From Candidatus Dormiibacterota bacterium (GTDB taxonomy: Bacteria > Chloroflexota > Dormibacteria > UBA8260 > Bog-877): a stretch of DNA of 7,314 nt. Position numbers and translations under genes: made by a program. The notes under the pieces were generated by a model. It had not been told where the DNA came from, made no database searches, and worked only from the letters and a program-made list of their open reading frames with translations. The stretch is taken from contig PKXR01000240.1 in assembly GCA_003133485.1 (NCBI GenBank), positions 1 through 7,314 on the forward strand, in the 5' to 3' direction. Below are positions 1 to 7,314 of this stretch, piece after piece; the stretch's first letter is position 1; each line of letters begins with the position of its first letter.

Positions 1-594
1 CTCTTCCACGACATCGGCAAGCCCCCGACTGCCGCGGCCGGGCCGGACGGCCCCACCTTCCTCAGGCACCCTCAGGTGGGAGCGGACCTCGCCGAGACGG
101 TCATGAGGAGGCTCCGCTTCAGCGGGGCGGAGATTGACGCGGTGCGCCAGCTCGTGTTGCTCCACATGCGGCCCATCCAGTACCGCTCGGAATGGGCTGA
201 CAGCGCGGTCCGCCGACTCTGGCACGCGGCAGGGGAGCTGCTGCCTGAGCTGTTGGCGCTGGCCCGTGCCGACACCGAGGGCTCCTCATATCCAGGTCTG
301 GCGCTACTCGGTGAGCTCGAAGGGCGGTTGGCGGAGGTCGGCGTGGCACATCCCCAAGGCATTCGCCCACCTTTGGGCGGCGAGCAGCTGAAAAAGGCCT
401 TCAAACTCCCGGCCGGGCCCTGGATCGGTCGCGCCCAGGCGGTCCTGCTGGAGGCGGTCATGGATGGCCAGCTGCCCGTGCCCGAGGCGCTGGGGGCGGA
501 GCACGCGGCGATCGAGTACCTGGAGCTGCGCAGAGAGGACTGGCAGTCGCGCCCGGGGGAGCCCGGAGCGGCTAGCCCAGCGCAATCAAAGTAG
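1..594 (+). CDS. HD-domain tRNA nucleotidyltransferase, CCA-adding/poly(A) polymerase type (5'-truncated by window edge)
   Basis: The reading frame is open from base 1 to a TAG at 592-594 and gives the last 197 residues. It begins inside an HD domain with LFHDIGKP (H3, D4). A second His in FLRHP (H23) and a third in LLHMRP (H55) are in the places expected for the metal-binding HD fold. The run RRLRFSGAEI after the second His, and GPWIGRAQ (from about residue 138) near the C-terminus, are typical of bacterial class II tRNA nucleotidyltransferases, which repair or add the 3' CCA of tRNA, with the HD domain giving phosphohydrolase activity in some members. The catalytic nucleotidyltransferase head (GS and DxD motifs) would lie upstream, outside the window, so CCA-adding, A-adding and poly(A) polymerase cannot be told apart. 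The last 23 nt overlap the antisense PIN remnant. The tail after about residue 180 (RPGEPGAASPAQSK) is low complexity and probably disordered. Confidence 0.85.
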   Translation, partial: LFHDIGKPPTAAAGPDGPTFLRHPQVGADLAETVMRRLRFSGAEIDAVRQLVLLHMRPIQYRSEWADSAVRRLWHAAGELLPELLALARADTEGSSYPGLALLGELEGRLAEVGVAHPQGIRPPLGGEQLKKAFKLPAGPWIGRAQAVLLEAVMDGQLPVPEALGAEHAAIEYLELRREDWQSRPGEPGAASPAQSK

Positions 595-599
595 CCACA

Positions 600-611
600 T
601 CTGGAGCTCTC
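600..611 (+). repeat. 12-bp direct repeat, copy 1
   Basis: The sequence TCTGGAGCTCTC occurs here and again, identical, at 764-775. Both copies contain the palindrome GAGCTC. The copies sit near the two ends of the PIN remnant and fall in different codon phases of its frame (AGA-GCT-CCA here, GAG-AGC-TCC at the other copy), so the repeat is not explained by repeated protein sequence. Chance is possible in GC-rich DNA. Confidence 0.6.
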
Positions 612-763
612 TTGGCGAGGTCTCGGCCGAAGGTAGCTAGTCGTGCTCCCTGGTGCTGAGCGAGTGCGACCAGGTACGAGTCGGTGACTTGGCCATGGCC
701 GAGCACCCCAGTCAGGGCGACCGCGTCGTAGACGACGGCATCCGGCCAAAAGGTATGACGGCC

Positions 764-775
764 TCTGGAGCTCTC
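764..775 (+). repeat. 12-bp direct repeat, copy 2
   Basis: This is the second perfect copy of TCTGGAGCTCTC, starting 164 bp downstream of the first. It ends immediately before the complement of the remnant's only in-frame ATG (776-778). Flanking bases differ from copy 1, so the identity is limited to 12 bp. Confidence 0.6.
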
Positions 776-854
776 CATATTGATGAGCGTTCACCGCACT
801 CCCGCCGGTGGGCCGCTGCCCCGCCGCCCCGGCTGAATGGACTAAAGATAGACT

Positions 855-880
855 GGAACTGTCGGGGGACGATCGCGGTT
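855..880 (+). promoter_or_regulatory. Tentative ECF-sigma-like promoter for the operon (GGAAC-N18-GTT)
   Basis: GGAAC at 855-859 and GTT at 878-880 are separated by 18 nt. This matches the GGAAY-N18-GTT pattern known for SigR/SigH-type ECF sigma factors of actinobacteria. A start about 7-9 nt after GTT would fall at or next to the ATG at 889, giving a leaderless or nearly leaderless mRNA, which would fit the lack of a properly spaced Shine-Dalgarno there. The match is only eight bases, was found by eye, and depends on the host belonging to a lineage that uses this sigma class. Confidence 0.2.
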
Positions 881-888
881 TATTCAGG

Positions 889-1425
889 ATGGCTGTCATC
901 AATCGGTTGAAGCGGCTCCGCTTGTTGATCTTGGAGCTGCCGCAGCAACTCCGTCTGGCCTACTGTCTGGCCCGCGATCCCCGCACGCCTGCGCCCCTCA
1001 AGGCGGCCCTGGCGGGCTCGCTGGCGCTGATCCTCAACCCCGCCATCGATCTGCCCGCCTGGGTACCCGTGGTCGGACAGATGGATGTCGTGGCCCTGTC
1101 GGTGCTGGCGGTCAGGACCTTCAACTCCCAAGCACCTCGCGAGCTGCGGGAGTCGATTGAGGCCGACATCCGCGCAAAGCAGAGCCGTTTCGATCTGGAT
1201 CTGCAGCAGGGAGTGGCCGCCGCCGGGAGGGTGGCGCTTCTGGCCAGAGCCGTCCCCGGGCTCTCCCGTCTCCGCCGGCGGCCGCTGCCGGCCGTCCGGC
1301 GCCGTGGCGAGGCCGCTCCCTGGTACCGTTCTCCTGCGTCAGCCGGGGGGCGGACCGTTGAGGCAGTCGCCGAGGCCGGATCCGACGGCCCCCTGCCCAC
1401 AGCTAGCGAGGAGCATTCGAGTTGA
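889..1425 (+). CDS. DUF1232 (YkvA-like) domain protein, probable small membrane protein
   Basis: This is a 178-residue protein from the ATG at 889. The frame is open further upstream (an ATG at 808), but those extra residues are polar, look non-coding and would extend into the spacer, so I prefer 889. Residues about 17-95 fit DUF1232: an LPQQLRLAYCLARDP helix, then the hydrophobic segment LAGSLALILN, then the signature NPAIDLPAWVPVVGQMD. Its D54, P56, P60, G63 and D66 match the family's SPIDLIPDxIPxxGxxDD pattern, though the second Asp is Val here. A second hydrophobic helix follows (about 67-78). The C-terminal 80 residues are Arg- and Ala-rich, low complexity and probably disordered. The family's biochemical function is unknown. 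The stop TGA shares bases with the TTG start of rplI, so the two genes are likely translationally coupled. There is no well-placed Shine-Dalgarno, only CAGG directly against the ATG. Confidence 0.8.
   Translation: MAVINRLKRLRLLILELPQQLRLAYCLARDPRTPAPLKAALAGSLALILNPAIDLPAWVPVVGQMDVVALSVLAVRTFNSQAPRELRESIEADIRAKQSRFDLDLQQGVAAAGRVALLARAVPGLSRLRRRPLPAVRRRGEAAPWYRSPASAGGRTVEAVAEAGSDGPLPTASEEHSS
1408..1413 (+). promoter_or_regulatory. Ribosome binding site for rplI
   Basis: GAGGAG ends 8 nt before the TTG at 1422. This strong Shine-Dalgarno sits inside the last codons of the DUF1232 gene and fixes the unusual TTG as the rplI start, in agreement with the conserved bL9 N-terminus MKVILTKDV. Confidence 0.8.
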
Positions 1426-1865
1426 AGGTCATTCTGACCAAGGACGTGGCCGGGACCGGGCGCGCCGGAGACGTCCGCGAGGTGGCCGACGGCTATGCCC
1501 GCAACTTCCTGCTGCCCCGCCGGCTGGCCCAGCCCGCCCGGGCGACCGCTGAAGCCCAGATCCGAGCCCAGCGGGAGCGCCAGCGATACCGGGTGGAGGC
1601 GGAGCTGACCGAGGCTAGGGCGACCGCCACCAAGCTCGAATCGACCGTTGTTGAGATTACCGCTCGGGCCGGGGAGACCGGCAAGCTCTACGGGGCCGTG
1701 GTCAACATCGACGTGGCGGAAGCGATCGAGTCCCAGTTGGGGGTGGTCCTTGACCGGCGGAAGATCGAGTTCGAGCCCGCCCACGAGGTGGGGGAACACC
1801 AGGCCGTGGCCAAACTCCACTCTGAGGTCGAGGCTCGGATCAAAGTCCGGGTCATCGCGGCGTGA
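1422..1865 (+). CDS. rplI: 50S ribosomal protein bL9
   Basis: At 147 residues this is the normal length for bL9, which binds 23S rRNA near the base of the L1 stalk and projects from the large subunit. The N-terminal domain (1-40) is canonical: MKVILTKDVAGTGRAGDV, then VADGYARNFLLPRRLA. A long charged helix follows (about 41-75, RAQRERQRYRVEAELTEA). The C-terminal domain (about 78-147) contains GKLYGAVV, the segment DVAEAIESQLGVVLDRRKIE and the closing KLHSEVEARIKVRV. The start is TTG, chosen because the conserved first residues and the Shine-Dalgarno at 1408-1413 both require it. It overlaps the preceding stop by 4 nt (TTGA), and its own TGA overlaps the GTG of dnaB (GTGA). The usual partners rpsF, ssb and rpsR are not upstream within this window. 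Confidence 0.97.
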   Translation: MKVILTKDVAGTGRAGDVREVADGYARNFLLPRRLAQPARATAEAQIRAQRERQRYRVEAELTEARATATKLESTVVEITARAGETGKLYGAVVNIDVAEAIESQLGVVLDRRKIEFEPAHEVGEHQAVAKLHSEVEARIKVRVIAA

Positions 1866-3238
1866 GCGCCCGGCCGGAGCTCCGGCCGGCCACTTCGCTT
1901 CGGCTGCCTCCTCACAACGTCGACGCTGAGCGTTCCGTCCTCGGCGCTCTGCTGCTGGACAAGGACCAGATCGGGGTGGTCGTGGGCAAGCTTGAGGCCG
2001 ATGACTTTTACTTAGCTGCCCACTCCGACATCTTCCGGGCCATGCTCCACCTCTTCTCTCAGGGCACTCCTATCGACACCCTGACGCTGGCCGACGAGCT
2101 GGAGCGCCAGGGCTCTTTGGGTCGGGTTGGCGGGCTGGAGGTGCTGACCTCGCTCGCCGCGTCAGTCCCTACCGCAGCCAACGTCGAGTACTACGCCAGG
2201 ATTGTCACCGACCATTCCCTCAAGCGGCGGCTGATCTCAGCCGGGGGAAGGCTCGCCGACTTGGGCTTCGACGAGAGCCTGGAGGCCCAGCCGGCGATCG
2301 AAGAGGCAGAGAGGACAGTTTTCCAGGTGGCCGACCGGGGTCGCGTGAAGAGCGACTTCGAGTCGATCGCGGAGCGGCTCCCTCAGACGTGGGAGACCCT
2401 GCAGCACGCCTACAACCAGCGGGCCAAGCGCTCGGTCACCGGGGTGGCCAGCGGTTTCGGCAAGCTGGATGCGGTCACCAGCGGCTTCCAGCGTTCGGAG
2501 CTGATCGTCGTCGCCGCCCGCCCCGGCGTGGGGAAGACCTCCTTCGCCCTCAACGTGGCGCGGCACGCGGCGGTGCAGCGCCACCACGGCGTCGCCGTCT
2601 TCAGCCTCGAGATGTCCAGGGACGCCTTGGTTCAGCGCATGCTCTGCAGTGAGGCCGGGGTGGACTCCTACCGTCTGCGCACCGGCCAGCTGGCCGACGA
2701 CACGTGGCAGAAGATCGCCACGGCCATGGACACTCTGAGCCGAGCCTCCATCTATATCGACGACACCCCGGCGCTCTCGGTGATCGAGATGCGAGCGAAG
2801 GCGAGGCGGCTGCGCGCCACCAACCAAGTCGACCTCTTCATCATTGACTATCTCCAGTTGATGCGGTCCACGACGCGCTCCGACTCCAGGGCCCAGGAGG
2901 TGTCCGAGATCTCCGCCGGATTGAAGAGCCTGGCCCGGGAGCTGAACGTGCCGGTGATCGCCGTCTCGCAGCTCAACCGGGAGTCGGAGAGGCGCACCGA
3001 CCGCCGGCCGCAGCTCAGCGATCTGCGGGACTCGGGCAGCATCGAGCAGGACTCCGACATCGTGATGTTCCTGTATCGCCCAGGGATGCACGAGGAGGGC
3101 AAGGACCCGGCGATGACCGAGCTGGACATCGCCAAGAACCGCAATGGCCCAGTGGATCGGATCAACTTGTTCTTCAACGCGGGCCAGACCGCTTTCCACG
3201 ATGTGGACCGGATTCACCAGGACCCTCAGGGTGAGTGA
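1862..3238 (+). CDS. dnaB: Replicative DNA helicase DnaB
   Basis: This 458-residue protein has the standard DnaB architecture of a hexameric helicase that unwinds DNA ahead of the replisome. The N-terminal domain (about 14-118) opens with PPHNVDAERSVLGALLLD. A linker precedes the RecA-like C-terminal domain, which starts near TGVASGFGKLD (193-203). Visible motifs are Walker A ARPGVGKT (219-226, K225, T226), the catalytic Glu in FSLEMS (E250), Walker B LFIIDYLQL (D329), the Gln sensor in VSQLNR (Q370), the LSDLRDSGSIEQDSD block (385-399) and the arginine-finger region AKNRNGP (R427). No intein interrupts the usual insertion sites. After NGP the sequence reads VDRINLFF where most DnaBs have a Gly two residues on (NGPTG or NGPVG). 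The GTG start overlaps the rplI stop by 4 nt. No good Shine-Dalgarno is visible, which suggests re-initiation by ribosomes finishing rplI. Confidence 0.97.
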   Translation: MSARPELRPATSLRLPPHNVDAERSVLGALLLDKDQIGVVVGKLEADDFYLAAHSDIFRAMLHLFSQGTPIDTLTLADELERQGSLGRVGGLEVLTSLAASVPTAANVEYYARIVTDHSLKRRLISAGGRLADLGFDESLEAQPAIEEAERTVFQVADRGRVKSDFESIAERLPQTWETLQHAYNQRAKRSVTGVASGFGKLDAVTSGFQRSELIVVAARPGVGKTSFALNVARHAAVQRHHGVAVFSLEMSRDALVQRMLCSEAGVDSYRLRTGQLADDTWQKIATAMDTLSRASIYIDDTPALSVIEMRAKARRLRATNQVDLFIIDYLQLMRSTTRSDSRAQEVSEISAGLKSLARELNVPVIAVSQLNRESERRTDRRPQLSDLRDSGSIEQDSDIVMFLYRPGMHEEGKDPAMTELDIAKNRNGPVDRINLFFNAGQTAFHDVDRIHQDPQGE

Positions 3239-5831
<2,593 letters not shown>

Positions 5832-5835
<4 letters not shown>

Positions 5836-6305
5836 CCGACCAGGTTCCGGGAGACACTCCGGCGGAGCGCTTGGCGCAGCTCGGGCTGGAGCTTCCCCCT
5901 CCTCCCGTCCCGATCGCCAGCTACGTTCCCTTCACCTACGCCGGCGATCTGATCGTGACCTCGGGCGTCCTGCCGATCCGGGATGGACAGGTGATCCAGG
6001 GCCGGCTGGGAGCTGACCTGAGCGTCGAGGCAGGCGTCGAGGCGGCCCGCACGGCCGCCCTCTCCCTGCTGGCGCTGCTGGCGGCCTCTGTCGGAAAGCT
6101 CGATCGCATCACCGGCTTGCTGCTCCTCACCGGCTACGTCCGCTCGGCGCCGGACTTCGCCCGCCACTCTGACGTGGTCGATGGGGCTTCCCACCTGCTC
6201 CTCCAGGTGCTGGGTGAGCAGGGTCATCACGCGCGGGTAGCGGTCGGGGTGGCTGAGTTACCGCGAGAGGCCTGCTTGGAGTTGCAGCTGATCGCCAAGC
6301 GATAG
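5832..6305 (+). CDS. RidA (YjgF/YER057c/UK114) family protein
   Basis: 157 residues from the GTG at 5832, whose GTGA overlaps the propeller stop. The open frame extends far upstream, but that part is out-of-frame propeller sequence and has no family similarity. Features of the longer Rid subgroup (about 150 residues) are the N-terminal ERLAQLGLELPPPPVPIASYVP, GDLIVTSGVLPIRDGQ (39-53), GRLGADLSVEAGVEAARTAALSLLALL (58-84), YVRSAPDF (102-109) and the closing HARVAVGVAELPREACLELQLIA. R135 in HARVAVG aligns with the Arg that binds the substrate carboxylate in canonical RidA, which hydrolyses reactive enamine/imine intermediates to ketoacids. This subgroup's own substrate is not established, so deaminase activity is a family-based inference. 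The family forms trimers in the cytoplasm. It is the last gene of the operon. Confidence 0.88.
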
Positions 6306-6338
6306 CAGGCCAAGTGACCTTCCCGGGGGCTGAGCCGT
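6306..6338. other. Short convergent intergenic gap, no clear terminator
   Basis: Only 33 nt separate the stop of the RidA gene from the stop of the opposing amidohydrolase. It contains CCCGGG but no hairpin followed by a T run on either strand. Transcripts from both sides may read into each other, or termination may be Rho-dependent. Confidence 0.5.
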
Positions 6339-7314
6339 CTAGACCGCCAGCTCGTTGCGGACCACTCGGCCCGCTTTCATGATGAGCTTGAGGTGGCGCT
6401 CGGGTTGGCTGAGCACCTTCACATCCTCCAAGGGATTGGCGTCTAGCACCAGCAGGTCCGCCTGCGTGCCTTCCGCCACCTTGCCCACCCGGCCCTCCAG
6501 CCCCAGCAACTGGGCGCCCACGCTAGTGGCCGAGCGGATGATGTCGGCCGCTGGCTGGACCTCGGACCGGAGGGTGAACTCGAAGCTCTGCTCGCGGTGC
6601 ATCGTGCCCAGGAGGTCGCTCCCGTAGGCGATGGGGACCCCGGCTCGATGGCAGAGCTCCAGGGCCTTCAACCCTCCCTCCTGGACAGGTGGAAGCTTGG
6701 CCAGGGCCTCCTCGGGAACCCCCTCCTCTCGCCCGTGTTGCGCCAGCGCGTGGTACGTGACCAGGGTCGGTACGTAGTAGGCGCCGTGCTCCAAGAAGAG
6801 CGGTGGGCTGCTGGCGTCCATCAGGTTACCGTGCTCGATGGTGCGCACCCCGGACTCGAGCCCACGATTGATCGCCTTTGAGGTGTACGCGTGGCCCGCC
6901 ACGTAGATGTTGGCCGCCTCCGCCTCCTCCACCACGGCCCGGATCTCTTCGAGCGAGAACTGGGTCGAGTCGACGCGGTCACTGGGGGCATCGACAGCGC
7001 CGCTTAGGTAGATCTTGAGATGGGAGGCTCCCCGCCGGATCTCCTCCCGCGCCGCCTTGCGGACCTCGACCACCCCATCACAGAGAGAGGCGAGGGTGGG
7101 GGCGTAGTAGTGAGGGTCATAGACCACCCGCCCGGGGCCGCGCCACTCACCGGCCCCACCGGTCTGGGACAGCATCTTCCCGCCGTATACGACTCGGGGA
7201 CCATCCAGATAGCCCTCCTCCACGGCTAGGGCCAGCCCGAAATCGCAGCCCCCCACGTCACGCACGGTCGTGAATCCGCGGTGGAGCATTTCGCTGAGGA
7301 CATGGCTGGCCCTA
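6339..7314 (-). CDS. Metal-dependent amidohydrolase, Xaa-Pro dipeptidase/imidazolonepropionase-like (N-terminus beyond window)
   Basis: The frame runs from the TAG at 6339-6341 to the right edge. An ATG exists at 7287-7289, but the codons before it continue the family pattern (RASHVLSEMLHRGFTTVRDVGG), so the gene very probably begins outside the window. Numbering from that Met, the visible barrel contains GFTTVRDVGG (5-14), the presumed carboxylated Lys in HLKIYLSG (K92), metal His in AGHAYTS (H133) and TIEHGN (H153), and the catalytic Asp in YGSDLLG (D225). It ends with the beta-sandwich segment GKVAEGTQADLLVLDANPLED and a final KAGRVVRNE. The first HxH metal motif lies upstream of the window. 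The set resembles the amidohydrolase group of Xaa-Pro and related dipeptidases. The substrate cannot be read from the sequence, and lactonase or cyclic amide hydrolase activity is also possible. It converges on the operon and shares no regulation with it that I can see. Confidence 0.88.
   Translation of the reverse strand, partial: RASHVLSEMLHRGFTTVRDVGGCDFGLALAVEEGYLDGPRVVYGGKMLSQTGGAGEWRGPGRVVYDPHYYAPTLASLCDGVVEVRKAAREEIRRGASHLKIYLSGAVDAPSDRVDSTQFSLEEIRAVVEEAEAANIYVAGHAYTSKAINRGLESGVRTIEHGNLMDASSPPLFLEHGAYYVPTLVTYHALAQHGREEGVPEEALAKLPPVQEGGLKALELCHRAGVPIAYGSDLLGTMHREQSFEFTLRSEVQPAADIIRSATSVGAQLLGLEGRVGKVAEGTQADLLVLDANPLEDVKVLSQPERHLKLIMKAGRVVRNELAV

Larger units (their letters stand above)
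572..793 (-). pseudogene. VapC-like PIN-domain toxin remnant (C-terminal part only)
   Basis: The minus frame from the stop at 572-574 back to about 790 encodes a peptide with the C-terminal half of a VapC-type PIN domain: HTFWPDAV, then GHGQVTDSYLVALA, then GARLATFGRDLA. The order FWPD, GH-QVTDxYL, GxxLATxDRxLA is characteristic of the large VapC family of toxin-antitoxin ribonucleases. The Asp of VTD (residue 33 counted from the ATG at 776-778) is kept. The next expected acidic residue, in ATFDR, is Gly here (residue 51). The frame meets TGA at 791-793 and TAG at 842-844, and none of the three minus frames between 779 and 900 shows a PIN N-terminus (MxxLDxN-type start), so roughly the first half of the toxin is missing. 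No antitoxin gene is visible next to it. I read it as a non-functional remnant of a lost toxin-antitoxin locus. A very small expressed protein from 776-778 cannot be excluded but would lack the active site. Confidence 0.7.
595..888. other. Intergenic region with vapC remnant and short direct repeats; no intact gene
   Basis: These 294 nt separate the tRNA nucleotidyltransferase from the DUF1232-rplI-dnaB operon. About two thirds is the minus-strand PIN remnant. The part nearest the operon (about 794-888) shows no convincing coding signal in any frame. I found no factor-independent terminator (GC hairpin followed by a T run) after the stop at 594 and no clear sigma70 -35/-10 pair. The operon promoter should lie here, because the next gene downstream begins a tightly packed series. 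Confidence 0.6.

Noticed and set aside
808..888. Upstream ATG for the DUF1232 gene
   Set aside because: The extra 27 residues are polar, lie outside the domain, have no Shine-Dalgarno and read through DNA that looks non-coding.
72..902. Long minus-strand open frame (276 codons) antisense to the tRNA nucleotidyltransferase
   Set aside because: It is Ser/Pro/Arg-rich with no recognisable domain. It mirrors the codon bias of the plus-strand gene, as is usual in GC-rich DNA, and conflicts with the PIN remnant, which uses another frame.
960..1820. Minus-strand open frame of 286 codons across DUF1232 and rplI
   Set aside because: It lies antisense to two genes, one with strong family identity (bL9), and has low-complexity Gly/Arg/Pro composition and no motif.
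2237..3217. Minus-strand open frame of 326 codons antisense to dnaB
   Set aside because: It is a GC-rich shadow of a confidently identified dnaB, and its His/Leu/Gly-rich translation has no recognisable domain.
6337..6344. Palindrome GTCTAGAC at the end of the amidohydrolase gene as a terminator or operator
   Set aside because: It has only 4-bp arms with no loop, no T run follows, and it overlaps the stop codon. It is most likely incidental.

Overview
The window is GC-rich, densely packed bacterial chromosome. Five of the six co-directional genes use non-ATG starts (TTG or GTG), and most adjacent genes overlap by 4 to 7 nt. Together with the gene set, this suggests an actinobacterial, Chloroflexota or Dormibacterota-like lineage. 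That is inference from style and content only, and no single marker here fixes the phylum.

Layout. (1) Positions 1-594 (+) hold the C-terminal part of an HD-domain tRNA nucleotidyltransferase (CCA-adding or poly(A) polymerase type), cut by the left edge. (2) Positions 595-888 hold no intact gene. Their main content, extending slightly into the end of gene 1, is a decayed minus-strand remnant of a VapC-type PIN toxin. It keeps the C-terminal half of the domain and has lost its N-terminus and one expected acidic residue. A 12-bp perfect direct repeat lies at 600-611 and 764-775. (3) Positions 889-6305 (+) form one apparent operon: a DUF1232 (YkvA-like) membrane protein, rplI (ribosomal protein bL9), dnaB (replicative helicase), purA (adenylosuccinate synthetase), a signal-peptide and membrane-anchored Asp-box beta-propeller, and a RidA-family protein. 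The junctions are a 4-nt overlap, a 4-nt overlap, a 9-nt gap, a 7-nt overlap and a 4-nt overlap, which implies translational coupling. (4) Positions 6339-7314 (-) hold a convergent metal-dependent amidohydrolase of the Xaa-Pro dipeptidase/imidazolonepropionase-like group, with its N-terminus beyond the right edge.

How the genes relate. The operon core serves translation (bL9), replication (DnaB) and purine synthesis (PurA, IMP to AMP). rplI-dnaB adjacency is widespread in bacteria, but here the usual rpsF-ssb-rpsR genes are not in front of rplI, where a DUF1232 gene sits instead. The propeller and RidA genes look like lineage-specific additions at the 3' end. I see no CRISPR array, insertion sequence, tRNA, rRNA, phage gene or obvious new defence system. 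The most unusual items are the uncharacterised anchored seven-bladed propeller inside a housekeeping operon and the vapC remnant beside the operon's 5' end.
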